Positions 36,664 through 45,705 of a DNA stretch of 64,000 bases are shown here, piece by piece; positions within the stretch are counted from its first letter, which is position 1, and the number at the start of each line of letters is the position of its first letter. The DNA is from Oceanobacillus neutriphilus. Lineage in GTDB: Bacteria > Bacillota > Bacilli > Bacillales > Amphibacillaceae. Position numbers and translations under genes: made by a program. The notes under the pieces were generated by a model, which worked only from the letters and a program-made list of their open reading frames with translations, was not told where the DNA came from and made no database searches. The stretch spans positions 124,001 to 188,000 of the forward strand of contig NZ_BMLW01000002.1 in NCBI RefSeq assembly GCF_014645515.1, written 5' to 3'.

Positions 36664-37512
36664 CTACAGCTCTGTTCTCAATTCCCAAAGCTCCGGGAAG
36701 AAATACTGATCAAGCACTTTTTTCAAATAACTTACACCACCGGAGCCTCCTGTTCCCTTTTTAAAGCCAATAATCCGTTCTACTGTTTTCATATGCCTGA
36801 AACGCCACTGCTGGAATAAATCCTCTATATCGACCAGCTCTTCCGCAAGTTCATACAGCTCCCAATATTGATCTACATTTTTATACACCCTAGTCCAGGC
36901 CTGTTTCACACTTTCATTGGATTTATGAGTGACACTGACATCCCTGTTCAATACATCCTTATCAATTGGAAGCCCTGCTCTGGCAAGCGCCTGTATCGAA
37001 ACATCATAAAGACTCGGTGCATCGTGCGCTTCTTGTAAAGTCTGATGAAGCCCTGGGTCTTTTTCATATATTTTCAGAACATATTCTGTTTTGTATCCAA
37101 GAGCAAATTCTATTAATCTATTTTGATAGGATTGAAAACCGGATGCGTTCCCTAATTTATCCCGAAACTCCATATATTCGCTCGGTGTCATGGTAGAGAG
37201 AACATCCCATACACTCTTCAGCTGCTCCTGTATCTGGGATACCCGCGCGAGCTTCTTAAAGGAAGACCTCAAGTTATGAGCCTGTATATCCTGAACAGCT
37301 GAATTGATTTCATGCAGGATTAATTTCATCCAGAGCTCGCTCACGTGATGAACAACGATAAATAACATCTCATCATGATGATTGCTTAAGAGACGCTGGC
37401 TGGATAATAACGTATCCAGTCCAAGATAGTCACTGTAAGTCATTTTTTCTTTAAAATCTGTATGAATACTTTTTTCATTTTCAAAGGCATGATGTTGATT
37501 GTCAGACTTCAT
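36664..37512 (-). CDS. kynA: tryptophan 2,3-dioxygenase
   Basis: The 282-residue heme enzyme opens the indole ring of tryptophan to N-formylkynurenine. Typical stretches are [18 protein letters not shown] near residue 25, [19 protein letters not shown] (heme and substrate pocket), [16 protein letters not shown] and [21 protein letters not shown]. It is the last gene of the VOC-kynU-kynB-kynA operon, one base after kynB. Confidence 0.95.
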   Translation of the reverse strand: MKSDNQHHAFENEKSIHTDFKEKMTYSDYLGLDTLLSSQRLLSNHHDEMLFIVVHHVSELWMKLILHEINSAVQDIQAHNLRSSFKKLARVSQIQEQLKSVWDVLSTMTPSEYMEFRDKLGNASGFQSYQNRLIEFALGYKTEYVLKIYEKDPGLHQTLQEAHDAPSLYDVSIQALARAGLPIDKDVLNRDVSVTHKSNESVKQAWTRVYKNVDQYWELYELAEELVDIEDLFQQWRFRHMKTVERIIGFKKGTGGSGGVSYLKKVLDQYFFPELWELRTEL

Positions 37513-37513
37513 T

Positions 37514-38146
37514 TCAGTTCTCCTTTATTGGCTTGATTACAGCACGTACTGGACTTCCATCGCCTTCTTCCAGTGCTAATGGCAAGGCAATCAGTTCATA
37601 GTCACCCTCTTCAACCTGATCCAGCATCACATTTTCCAGAATATAAATATCATGATTATTAAGCGCATGATGTCCCGTCAAATCTTTACTTGAAACCTTG
37701 TCTACAGACGGTGTGTCCACACCTGCCAGTTTTACACCTAGAGATTGCATGTAAGCTGCACCATCCGCTGTTATCGGTGGTACTTCTTCCGGGAAACGAT
37801 CCGGTTTATTTGGCAGTGCTGTTTTGATTAACAAACGTTCTACGTGCGAGATTCCTTTTGTTTTTAAAGCAGTTTCATTAATTTCATCAAAATCACTTAA
37901 GTCGATGACCTTACAAGGACCAATATAGCGTTCAATATCTAAGTCAAGTATCCTTTTCCCGTCATTTAAAAAATGAAAAGGTGCATCAACATGGGTCCCA
38001 ATATGCGCACTTGTTGTTATTTTGCCAATATTAACAGAGCCTGACATCTCTTTTGTTACAGGTGTTTCATAGTGAAACGGTTCATCGCCCGGCCAGTGCG
38101 CCAGTTTGTTATTCAAAACTTGAGAAATATCAATCCAATTAGACAT
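37514..38146 (-). CDS. kynB: kynurenine formamidase (arylformamidase)
   Basis: The 210-residue protein of the bacterial KynB family (cyclase fold) hydrolyses N-formylkynurenine to kynurenine and formate. The metal motif [12 protein letters not shown] is intact near residue 49, and the opening [18 protein letters not shown] is characteristic. Its start codon overlaps the kynU stop (TAATG), indicating translational coupling. Confidence 0.95.
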   Translation of the reverse strand: MSNWIDISQVLNNKLAHWPGDEPFHYETPVTKEMSGSVNIGKITTSAHIGTHVDAPFHFLNDGKRILDLDIERYIGPCKVIDLSDFDEINETALKTKGISHVERLLIKTALPNKPDRFPEEVPPITADGAAYMQSLGVKLAGVDTPSVDKVSSKDLTGHHALNNHDIYILENVMLDQVEEGDYELIALPLALEEGDGSPVRAVIKPIKEN

Positions 38147-39420
38147 TAGGAAACAACCTCTCTTTCATTAGAAAATTGCTCATAAACTTTTTCCTGCATA
38201 ATATTTTTTAGTATTTGCACACAATCATAAACATCTTCAAAAGAATTATATAAAGCAACTGGTGCAAGCCTGATGCCGGACGGCTTTCTAAAATCAGGGA
38301 TAACTTTTTTCATTTTTAATGCCTTGCAAATCCGGGCAGCCTCCGCATGTTCAAGGTAAATATGACCGCCGCGCTGCTTGTCATTTACCGGATTACAGAT
38401 AACAAAATCATATCTTTCTAATTCATATTCAATCAAATCCATCATATATGCTGTCAGATCCAGGGATTTTCTGCGTATCTTTTCAATCCCTGCCTCATGG
38501 AATAAATCCAGCGCGCCAATAAGCGGAGCAGCACTTAGCACATGCGGTGTTCCAATTTGGAAAGCTCCTGCATCCTCTGCGGGTGTCAGTGTATGCTCCA
38601 TATCAAACTGCTTTTCTTTATTCGAGCTGAACCATCCTGCAAGGCCGGGAGAAACGCCAAAATGTTTGTCATTTACATAGAGTGCTGCAACACTGCCAGG
38701 TCCGCCATTTAAATGTTTATAGGTACACCAAAAAGCAAAGTCGACATCCCAATCATGCAGGTGATGCGGGATGGCTCCAATCGAATGACACAGGTCAAAA
38801 CCGATTTTAATCCCGCGTTCATGCGCTGCTTTTGTTAACTTTTCCATATCTAAGATCTGCCCGCTGCGGTAGAGTATGCTTGGTAATACTATTAGCTCTA
38901 TATCCTCTGTCATTGCGTTGATAATTACCTCTTCATCCAGCGTATGCCCATCCTCGCTCTGTATTTGAATAAGATGGGAATCATCATACCCCTTCCCTCT
39001 TAATTGCGCTTTTAATGCATAAATATCGCTGGGAAAGTTAAGTTCATCTGCCAATATTTTTGTTCTGTTTCCTTTTGGGTTATAAAATGTAGACACAAGC
39101 TGATGCAAATTTACTGTTGTCGAACCGGTAACGACAACTTCTTCTTTTTCGGCCCCAACAAGGTCTGCCATTTTTTCACCTAACGATTCCGATAAGTAGT
39201 ACCAGGGCTGCTCTCCTTCTGTCCATCCATCAATGCCATAATCTCTCCAGGATGCCAGTAAATCATAAACGGACTGCTCCGCTCTTTTGCTCATTAATCC
39301 TAGTGAATTACCATCCATGTAAACGCATTCATTGTTAAGGTAAAATTCTTTGCGGAAAGATCTTAATCCATCCTGTGCATCTAATTTTTCAGCATAAGCT
39401 TTTGTATATTTTTCTTCCAC
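38146..39420 (-). CDS. kynU: kynureninase
   Basis: The 424-residue PLP enzyme splits kynurenine to anthranilate and alanine. The PLP lysine is in [10 protein letters not shown] near residue 228, and the cofactor site has [10 protein letters not shown] at the N-terminus. The start was set at GTG 39420, 10 bases after GGGAGG. The 5' extension of the open frame (to 39501) is hydrophobic, is absent from the family and overlaps the preceding gene. Together with KynA and KynB it forms the three-step tryptophan-to-anthranilate pathway. Confidence 0.93.
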   Translation of the reverse strand: MEEKYTKAYAEKLDAQDGLRSFRKEFYLNNECVYMDGNSLGLMSKRAEQSVYDLLASWRDYGIDGWTEGEQPWYYLSESLGEKMADLVGAEKEEVVVTGSTTVNLHQLVSTFYNPKGNRTKILADELNFPSDIYALKAQLRGKGYDDSHLIQIQSEDGHTLDEEVIINAMTEDIELIVLPSILYRSGQILDMEKLTKAAHERGIKIGFDLCHSIGAIPHHLHDWDVDFAFWCTYKHLNGGPGSVAALYVNDKHFGVSPGLAGWFSSNKEKQFDMEHTLTPAEDAGAFQIGTPHVLSAAPLIGALDLFHEAGIEKIRRKSLDLTAYMMDLIEYELERYDFVICNPVNDKQRGGHIYLEHAEAARICKALKMKKVIPDFRKPSGIRLAPVALYNSFEDVYDCVQILKNIMQEKVYEQFSNEREVVS

Positions 39421-39487
39421 TTCCTCACTTCCTCCCATAAAATATGATACAGGAATTGCTAAATCCAATAAATAAAATAATATTAAT

Positions 39488-39838
39488 CTACTGGTGGACA
39501 AGAATATTAATTAACTTTCCAAAGGGATCTCTCACATAAAATCGTCGAACTCCCCATGGTTCCTCGACCGGTCCATACTCAATTGGAATCTCCGCTTTTT
39601 TTATACGGGTTAAAGCATCTTCAAGATCATCAACTTCAATCGATAAGTCAGGAACTGGAGTACCAGAACCTCCCTCTGAAAGAAAGCTGATTTGCGTGTC
39701 CATTTTCTCATTTGATCCATAAGTTGCAATAAACCCCATATCCATCAGCTGATCCAGTCCAAGCACATCTCCGTAAAAGTAAGCCGCTTTAGATATGTCC
39801 TGCGTCTCTACATTGGCAACAATTCGTTTGATTTTCAT
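39488..39838 (-). CDS. VOC family (glyoxalase/bleomycin resistance-like) protein
   Basis: The 116-residue protein has one vicinal-oxygen-chelate module: [24 protein letters not shown] at the start, and [18 protein letters not shown] at the end with the usual metal-ligand glutamate region. It is the first gene of the kyn operon, 67 bp before kynU. Co-transcription suggests a role with tryptophan metabolites, but VOC enzymes are too diverse to name a reaction. The ATG follows AGGAGAG. Confidence 0.8.
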   Translation of the reverse strand: MKIKRIVANVETQDISKAAYFYGDVLGLDQLMDMGFIATYGSNEKMDTQISFLSEGGSGTPVPDLSIEVDDLEDALTRIKKAEIPIEYGPVEEPWGVRRFYVRDPFGKLINILVHQ

Positions 39839-39934
39839 CCTTGCACTCTCCTAAAATTTTTCATATTTTATATCCTTTATAGGACGTCTTTTTTTACTGC
39901 ATGTTTCTATATAAATATTTTTGTATCACAGGAT

Positions 39935-39948
39935 TAAAAACGCTTTCA
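39935..39948. promoter_or_regulatory. candidate cre site upstream of the kyn operon
   Basis: On the minus strand TGAAAGCGTTTTTA matches the catabolite-responsive element at 13 of 14 positions. It would give CcpA control of tryptophan degradation. Confidence 0.45.
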
Positions 39949-40089
39949 TAATAATTAAACCCAAAATTTACTTTTAATGTATCATAACTATCTGTACTTT
40001 GAAAGAATAGTTAATTCCTATTTTTTATCAGTTATCAAAAACAGCTTAATCTGCTAACTGAAAATAAAGTACCTAGTGCAGCATAAATA

Positions 40090-40129
40090 AAAGACCATAA
40101 AATCAGGTTTTGATGATTTCACAGTCTTT
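40090..40129 (-). terminator. terminator after selO
   Basis: Two-part stem AAAGAC/GTCTTT and AAATCA/TGATTT with an internal loop; TTTTATTT follows on the minus strand. The rest of 39839-40172 holds only the candidate cre site and no gene. Confidence 0.65.
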
Positions 40130-40172
40130 AACAATGTTTTTACTAAATTTTTCTTTTGTATCAACTAAACCC

Positions 40173-41630
40173 TTACGTACCACAAAACGTCTGATAATCC
40201 TGTTCCGGCGGCTTAACAGCATATTTTTCCTGCTCTTTCGTATAAGCATACGGATTTTCCAAAGCAGCTAATAGTGCATGAAAAGGTTTATAATCTCCCT
40301 CTTCCACAGCAGCTGTTAATGCCTCTTCCACCAAATAATTCCGTGGGATAATAGACGGGTTATGCCGCTTCATTAATTGATATGCTTCCTCTATTGGAGC
40401 CGACTGATTTTGGAGCTTATCCTGCCATAACTGATACCACTCTTTAAAGGCAGTTGATTGGAAAAGACCCGGCTCTGAATCAAGCTGCTTCAAGGTGAGT
40501 GAACGGAATGTATTCGTATAATCTGCATAATATTTCTCCATCAAATCAAGCAAATTATTAATTAATCCCTTATCATCTTCACTTTTATCAACAATGCCCA
40601 GTTTTAATCTCATTCCATCTAACCAATATCCTTCTACTGATTTCACATATGCTTCTACAGCTTCTTTCGCCTTTGGAATTGCCTGTTCTTCTTCGTCATC
40701 GATAAGAACTAACAGTGATTCTGCAAAACGAGCCATATTCCAGGCTCCTATTCCAGGCTGATTACCATAAGCATAACGCCCTTGATGATCAATAGAACTG
40801 AAAAATGTTTTCGGGTCATACTGATCTAAAAAGGCACATGGTCCATAATCAATGGTCTCTCCGCTGATTGCCACGTTATCAGTATTCACTACACCATGGA
40901 TAAATCCCTTCAGCTGCCAGTCCGCAATCAGCGCTGCTTGTTTTTCTGCCACTTTATATAAGAATAACAGGTATCGGTTCTCTTCTTTTACCAGCTCGGG
41001 ATAATGCCTGGCAATCGTGTAGTCTGCGAGTGCCTGTAAATCATCTTTACTTCCCCAATTCCGTGCATATTGAAAAGTTCCAACCCGGATATGGCTGGCA
41101 GCCACTCTTGTCAGGATAGCCCCGGGTAATAAAACCTCGCGTTGAATTTCTTCTGCTGTAGCAACTACAGCTAAGCTTCGGCTCGTCGGAATACGTAAGC
41201 CATGCATCCCCTCACTGATCAGGTATTCTCTTAACATTGGGCCAAGAGCTGCTTTACCGTCCCCTCTGCGTGAATAAGGCGTTTTTCCAGACCCCTTCAA
41301 TTGAATATCAAAGCGTTTTCCATTAGGCGTTACCTGTTCTCCAATTAATACAGCCCGTCCGTCGCCAAGCATGGTAAAATTCCCAAATTGATGTCCGGCA
41401 TAAGCTTGGGCAATTGGTTTACTCCCTTCTGGAAGATGATTTCCTGAGAAGAGTTCAGGTTCATTTTTCAAATGACTGCTGTCCAGCCCTAGTTCTGCTG
41501 CTAATTTTTCATTATATACGTCTAACGCAGGTTGATCTGATTTGGCAGGCTTCACACTGGTATAGAAAAAATCCGGCAATTGCTGATAAGTATCTTCTAA
41601 ATTCCAGCCTTGATTTCGTTTATCTGGCAT
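40173..41630 (-). CDS. selO: protein adenylyltransferase SelO (YdiU)
   Basis: The 485-residue pseudokinase transfers AMP to Ser, Thr or Tyr of proteins. Characteristic stretches are YAGHQFGNF near residue 78, the loop [15 protein letters not shown] with catalytic lysine and arginines, and [22 protein letters not shown] with the metal-binding DN and D. In E. coli SelO responds to oxidative stress. The C-terminus ends FCGT, the place where some homologues carry a Cys or selenocysteine. The ATG follows AGAGGTG. Confidence 0.92.
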   Translation of the reverse strand: MPDKRNQGWNLEDTYQQLPDFFYTSVKPAKSDQPALDVYNEKLAAELGLDSSHLKNEPELFSGNHLPEGSKPIAQAYAGHQFGNFTMLGDGRAVLIGEQVTPNGKRFDIQLKGSGKTPYSRRGDGKAALGPMLREYLISEGMHGLRIPTSRSLAVVATAEEIQREVLLPGAILTRVAASHIRVGTFQYARNWGSKDDLQALADYTIARHYPELVKEENRYLLFLYKVAEKQAALIADWQLKGFIHGVVNTDNVAISGETIDYGPCAFLDQYDPKTFFSSIDHQGRYAYGNQPGIGAWNMARFAESLLVLIDDEEEQAIPKAKEAVEAYVKSVEGYWLDGMRLKLGIVDKSEDDKGLINNLLDLMEKYYADYTNTFRSLTLKQLDSEPGLFQSTAFKEWYQLWQDKLQNQSAPIEEAYQLMKRHNPSIIPRNYLVEEALTAAVEEGDYKPFHALLAALENPYAYTKEQEKYAVKPPEQDYQTFCGT

Positions 41631-41838
41631 CGAATCACCTCTTTTATTTTAAAGTTTTAGTTTATTTTCTTTAGCATAACATATGATTGGTTTAATAAGG
41701 GTTCAACTAAAAATTTCTTACTGGTATATTTTCAACTAAAATCAGACTCAATATACGATTTGCTTTTATGATAAAATTAATACAGCATGTAGCAGATAAA
41801 ACATTGTTCATGCGTTATCCTCCATCAAAGGAGGTGAA

Positions 41839-41857
41839 ACCTGTGAAGTCCCGTACT
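41839..41857 (+). repeat. direct repeat, copy at the peptide start codon
   Basis: ACCTGTGAAGTCCCGTACT (41839-41857) contains the GTG start. It matches ACCTGTAAAATCCCGTATT (42057-42075), with two changes that keep G-U pairing with the RNA transcribed from the second copy. Confidence 0.75.
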
Positions 41858-41983
41858 GAAAAAAAGAAACAGAAAAAACAACAAAATAAAAAAGCTATAA
41901 CGAACCACCTGACAATCTTTGTTAGTGTTATAGCTAACGGCTTAAAAGCTGTTTTTTATTTTATAAAGTTGTTTTTTCAGTGA
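41843..41983 (+). CDS. 46-residue basic/hydrophobic peptide, candidate type I toxin
   Basis: The GTG start follows a near-perfect AAAGGAGGTGA. The peptide starts (M)KSRTEKKKQKKQQNKKA, very basic, then continues as a hydrophobic stretch NHLTIFVSVIANGLKAVFYF that can span a membrane, ending KLFFQ. No known family was recognised; Fst and TxpA toxins differ in having the charged part at the C-terminus. Within the mRNA, AGCTATAAC (41893-41901) and GTTATAGCT (41927-41935) can pair. A convergent short RNA (about 42084-42018) can pair with the start region. A longer frame from ATG 41768 exists but has no ribosome binding site. Confidence 0.6.
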   Translation: MKSRTEKKKQKKQQNKKAITNHLTIFVSVIANGLKAVFYFIKLFFQ

Positions 41984-41989
41984 TTTTCT

Positions 41990-42011
41990 CCACCCTTTAG
42001 GGTGGTTTTTT
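41990..42011 (+). terminator. terminator of the peptide mRNA
   Basis: CCACCCT-TT-AGGGTGG followed by T6, immediately after the stop codon. Confidence 0.85.
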
Positions 42012-42017
42012 CTTGAA

Positions 42018-42084
42018 CAAAAAAGAAAGAAGTTGGGAACCACTCCAACTTCTTTCACCTGTAAAATCCCGTATTCTTTCTTAC
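42018..42084 (-). ncRNA. candidate antisense antitoxin RNA
   Basis: A minus-strand promoter points towards the peptide gene, and a hairpin with arms AAAGAAGTTGG and CCAACTTCTTT (42026-42055) is followed by TTTTTT on that strand, predicting a 60-70 nt RNA. Its 5' part includes the complement of ACCTGTAAAATCCCGTA, able to form 17 consecutive pairs (two G-U) with the peptide mRNA over its start codon. Layout resembles the par locus of pAD1 (convergent RNAs with direct repeats), though the sequences differ. Confidence 0.55.
42057..42075 (+). repeat. direct repeat, copy inside the antisense RNA
   Basis: Second copy of the repeat at 41839-41857, with 16 of 19 bases identical. Confidence 0.75.
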
Positions 42085-42090
42085 ACCTTT

Positions 42091-42119
42091 AGTTTAATCC
42101 AATGTTGATTGATTGTCAA
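42091..42119 (-). promoter_or_regulatory. promoter of the antisense RNA
   Basis: TTGACA (42114-42119), 17 bp, TAAACT (42091-42096), predicting a start near 42084. Confidence 0.6.
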
Positions 42120-42121
42120 TA

Positions 42122-42679
42122 CAACGCAATTTTACTTGTTTTGGATATAACTAAAGGCTCTATTATACTATTCCCTTTGAGCTGAGATTTATTCTTTTTA
42201 TTTTATTTACAGCTTAGAATATTCTGTAATCCTTAAACAAATTACTGTGAAAAGCCTATTGGACTACTGGCATTGCCAATTCCCTTTTTGATACACATAT
42301 ATCATGTTTCATCCGTCCATGATTTTAGTATCCATATGGAGGTAATATGAATTAAAATACACTAAAGTAAGCACACAAGACGACCGTCGTCAGTATTTCC
42401 AAATTTCGTACCGTTACTTCAATAATGATAGTCATTCTTTACACAATTCCATCTACAATGCGCTACTGCGAAAAAATGTTTTTTTCCTCTGCCATTATGT
42501 TTTTAACAGTTCTACCAGTGAATAAAACTTAAATTAAGAACATTATAAGCTAACGATACTTCATTTAGACGAGCCTATAAATCGAGAAATACATGAGAAC
42601 CCTGTTAGTAAATTACAATATTGAGAAACGAATACAGCAAGAAATTTTACCGCAAAAAGAGAAATAGTAAATTAGCACA
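42122..42679. other. 560-bp region without a recognisable gene
   Basis: AT-rich and without a convincing start plus binding site. A GGAGG at 42341 is followed by ATGAATTAA only. A Fur/PerR-like dyad, AATGATAGTCATT, lies near 42425-42437. The + strand terminator at 42680 implies that some plus-strand transcript exists or once existed here. Confidence 0.4.
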
Positions 42680-42722
42680 AAGAAGGAGCCATACCGCATA
42701 AAAAGTAAGCTCCTTCTTTTTT
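42680..42722. terminator. terminator after the first zinc-island operon
   Basis: Perfect arms AAGAAGGAGC and GCTCCTTCTT with a 19-nt loop; T6 follows on the plus strand, A/T-rich sequence on the minus. Confidence 0.75.
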
Positions 42723-42746
42723 CATTCTATTTAATGGAGAACATAC

Positions 42747-43928
42747 CTATACAACTGGAAAAGCAGGCAATTCATCAACAAAAGAAGAGATAGCCTGTCC
42801 CGCTTCTTCTTCCGTCACTAAACAATCATTAAGCGATGCTATAATCCCTTCCTTATCCATATCACTGCCAATAAAAACAAGCTCTGTCATCCTGTCACCA
42901 GCCTGTTCATCCCAATCCTCAAACAAAGAAGGATCTTGTATTTTTAACGCCTCCTGTTCCGCTTCAGAATAGCTTGCCAGCCATCTGCCTGCTCCTTCCA
43001 GCGTCATCATAGAACCAGCCTGCGATAAAAATCCTGCTACATCATTTCTCGTGACTAACCAGAAAAAGCCTTTGGCCCGGAGAATCTCCTCCGGCCAATT
43101 CTCCAGCCATGCCTGAAAGCGTTCCGGATGAAACGGTTTTCTGCTCCGATAGACAAAGGAACTGATACCATACTCCTCGGTTTCCGGAATGTGCTCTTCA
43201 TTTAATTCCTTTATCCAGCCGGCACCGTGTTTTGCTTCTTCAAAGTCAAATTGACCGGTTTGGAGCACTTGTAACGGATCCACTTTTCCAAAGGTTGCCG
43301 TGATGAATTTTGCATCAGGGTTTAATTTATAAAGTAAGCTTTTTAATGAAGTAACCTCATCAACCGTCATCTTATCTACTTTATTTAAAACAATCACATT
43401 GGCAAATTCAATCTGATCCACCAGTAAATCTACAATTCCTCTTTCATCATCTTCAGCAACTTCCATTCCGCGGTCCATCAACAGATCCTCTGATTGATAA
43501 TCTCTCCAAAACTGATGTCCATCTATCACAGTTACCATCGTATCAAGCTGGAAAAAGGTATTTAAATTTATTCCTAATTCTTCGTCAGCATAGACAAAAC
43601 TTTGGGCGACCGGTATCGGTTCTGATACACCGCTGGATTCAATTAACACATAATCGATGTCGAGCTTTGCCAGTTTTTCAAGCTCGACAATTAAATCCTC
43701 CCGTAATGTACAGCAGATGCAGCCGTTTGTCATTTCCACCATATTTTCTTCGGTTCTAATGAAGCCGCCTTCCTTTACCAATTTCGCATCCACATTAATT
43801 TCACTCATATCATTTACAATAACCGCTATTTTCAAGCCTTGCTGATTTTGAAGCAGATGATTAAGCAGCGTCGTTTTTCCCGCTCCTAAAAATCCGCTCA
43901 AAACAGTTACTGAAATTTTCTTGTTCAT
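42747..43928 (-). CDS. COG0523 GTPase metallochaperone, YciC/ZagA-like (paralogue 1)
   Basis: The 393-residue protein has the G3E layout: Walker [10 protein letters not shown] at residues 12-20, the metal motif GCICC near residue 70, Walker B-like ESSGVSEP near 97, guanine motif NKVD near 178, and the CobW C-terminal domain. Bacterial YciC/ZagA proteins are made under zinc starvation and deliver zinc to client enzymes. It is the last gene of a Zur-box operon and is a close paralogue of the product of 44497-45687; the dCTP deaminase gene lies between them. Confidence 0.9.
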   Translation of the reverse strand: MNKKISVTVLSGFLGAGKTTLLNHLLQNQQGLKIAVIVNDMSEINVDAKLVKEGGFIRTEENMVEMTNGCICCTLREDLIVELEKLAKLDIDYVLIESSGVSEPIPVAQSFVYADEELGINLNTFFQLDTMVTVIDGHQFWRDYQSEDLLMDRGMEVAEDDERGIVDLLVDQIEFANVIVLNKVDKMTVDEVTSLKSLLYKLNPDAKFITATFGKVDPLQVLQTGQFDFEEAKHGAGWIKELNEEHIPETEEYGISSFVYRSRKPFHPERFQAWLENWPEEILRAKGFFWLVTRNDVAGFLSQAGSMMTLEGAGRWLASYSEAEQEALKIQDPSLFEDWDEQAGDRMTELVFIGSDMDKEGIIASLNDCLVTEEEAGQAISSFVDELPAFPVV

Positions 43929-43930
43929 TC

Positions 43931-44479
43931 TTATTTCTCCTTTCGTTCGGGATCCATATATACGCGACTTGGGGTTGTCCCCTTTTGAAACAAATATTTC
44001 CCGCTGTATCCCTCTGTTTCCTGATCCACCTCAGCAATAACCAGCTGGCATACACGCATTCCAGCCTGAAGCCTTACTGGTACACGATTCGCATTAAACA
44101 ATTCCAGCGTAATTTCTCCAGAAAAGCCAGGGTCAATCCAACCGGCATTTTGAATAAAGACACCAAGTCTGCCAATCGAGCTTCTTCCTTCCACAAAAGC
44201 AGTTAAATGATCAGGTAACCCAATCTGCTCCTTTGTGGTTCCCAGCATAAAAGTTTGAGGAGGAATCGTTATCGTTTCTTTATCCGCTATCTCTATTTCC
44301 TGATAAACCGCCGGCTTGTCAATGGATAAATAAGGTGAAGACATATCGTCAACAACTACAAATTCATTTCCAAGCCGCAAATCAACAGAGGCCGGCTGGA
44401 TGCTTAATTCCTGAAAAGGAGTAATGGACATTTTGTTGTCTTGTACTAATTGTTTTATCGTTTGTCCAGATAAAATCAT
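43931..44479 (-). CDS. dcd: dCTP deaminase
   Basis: The 182-residue enzyme belongs to the Dcd/dUTPase fold family. The active-site region [10 protein letters not shown] near residue 103 and the catalytic glutamate in [11 protein letters not shown] are present. It deaminates dCTP to dUTP (or to dUMP in bifunctional forms) without zinc, unlike the dCMP deaminase route. The start was set at ATG 44479 behind AAGGAG; the longer frame overlaps the upstream gene. Its place between two zinc chaperone genes under Zur suggests a zinc-sparing replacement for zinc-dependent dCMP deaminase. Confidence 0.85.
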   Translation of the reverse strand: MILSGQTIKQLVQDNKMSITPFQELSIQPASVDLRLGNEFVVVDDMSSPYLSIDKPAVYQEIEIADKETITIPPQTFMLGTTKEQIGLPDHLTAFVEGRSSIGRLGVFIQNAGWIDPGFSGEITLELFNANRVPVRLQAGMRVCQLVIAEVDQETEGYSGKYLFQKGTTPSRVYMDPERKEK

Positions 44480-44496
44480 CTGTTTACAGCTCCTTC

Positions 44497-45687
44497 TTAC
44501 GATAATTGCCAAGGAAAAGGATTTCTGAAACGGGCCCAGTCCTCACTCATTTCTGACTCACTCAACAGGCAACGCTCCAAATCGTCCGTTATCTGCTCAC
44601 GATCCAAATCCATTCCGATGAAAACAAGTTTGGTATGACGATCTCCAAATTCCGGATCCCACAAATCTCTAACCTCTGGATTGTGCTCCAATATTTCCCT
44701 TTGTTGAGCTTTTGGCAAGGAATCGACCCAATAGGCTAATGGTTCTACCTCTACAGAAGGGCCTGCCTGCGATAATAATAAAGCTAAATCATTATGTGTC
44801 GCACACCAGATGACTCCCTTCATCCGGACGATTTCCCTTGGTAAATCCTGATACCAGCTCATGAGTCTTTCCGTATGGAATGGCAATCTGGACCGGTATA
44901 CAAAGGAGCTGATCCCGTATTCTTCTGTTTCCGGTGTGTGGTTTTCAACTCCTGCATTTAATTCCTGTAGCCATCCTGCCGATTCACTGGCTTTCTCAAA
45001 ATCAAATAGATTGGTATTAACAATTTCCTTTAAATCAACATTACAATGCTGGGTACGGATAATTTTTGCTTCCGGCTGCAATGTACGAATGACTTTCTCC
45101 AGCTTTACTAAATCTTCTTCCTTGACTAAATCTGTTTTATTAAGAATAAGTACATTACAGAATTCAATCTGATCAATTAATAAATCAGCAATGTTTCGTT
45201 CATCAACGTCGCTGACCGCCTGTTTCCGGTCAAGCAGTGAGTCCCCGGAACCAAAATCATGCCAGAAGCGGTTCGCATCGACAACAGTAACCATGGTATC
45301 CAAACGGCAGTATTGTGTTAAATCGATTCCCATTGCATCATCAATATAGGAGAAGGTTTGAGCTACCGGGATCGGTTCACTGATGCCAGAGGACTCAATC
45401 AAAATATGATCGAACTCCCCTTGCCTTACGAGCTTTTCAACCTCAACTAGTAAATCCTCCCGCAGTGTGCAGCAAATACAGCCGTTGGACATTTCAACCA
45501 GCTTCTCTTCTGTACGTGAGAAGCCTCCTTGAGTCTGCACCAGCTCACTATCGATATTTACTTCACTCATGTCATTGACGATGACCGCCACCTTTAACCC
45601 TTCCCGGTTATGTAAGACATGGTTTAATAAGGTTGTTTTGCCGGCTCCTAAATAGCCGCTTAATACCGTAACAGGAATCTTTTTCAT
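44497..45687 (-). CDS. COG0523 GTPase metallochaperone, YciC/ZagA-like (paralogue 2)
   Basis: The 396-residue protein matches paralogue 1 along its length: GYLGAGKTT near residue 11, GCICC near 71, [12 protein letters not shown] near 98, LNKTD near 181 and a shared C-terminal end with [11 protein letters not shown]. The ATG follows AGAGGAGG. It probably inserts zinc into essential proteins when Zur derepresses the operon. Confidence 0.9.
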   Translation of the reverse strand: MKKIPVTVLSGYLGAGKTTLLNHVLHNREGLKVAVIVNDMSEVNIDSELVQTQGGFSRTEEKLVEMSNGCICCTLREDLLVEVEKLVRQGEFDHILIESSGISEPIPVAQTFSYIDDAMGIDLTQYCRLDTMVTVVDANRFWHDFGSGDSLLDRKQAVSDVDERNIADLLIDQIEFCNVLILNKTDLVKEEDLVKLEKVIRTLQPEAKIIRTQHCNVDLKEIVNTNLFDFEKASESAGWLQELNAGVENHTPETEEYGISSFVYRSRLPFHTERLMSWYQDLPREIVRMKGVIWCATHNDLALLLSQAGPSVEVEPLAYWVDSLPKAQQREILEHNPEVRDLWDPEFGDRHTKLVFIGMDLDREQITDDLERCLLSESEMSEDWARFRNPFPWQLS

Positions 45688-45705
45688 TTGCTTGTCCTCC
45701 TCTTT

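Noticed and set aside
39421-39501. Longer N-terminus for kynureninase with a hydrophobic segment
   Set aside because: It overlaps the VOC gene, lacks family similarity, and a good GGGAGG site supports the GTG at 39420.
41768-41842. 25-codon N-terminal extension of the candidate toxin
   Set aside because: The ATG lacks a ribosome binding site and would read through the near-perfect site used by GTG 41843.
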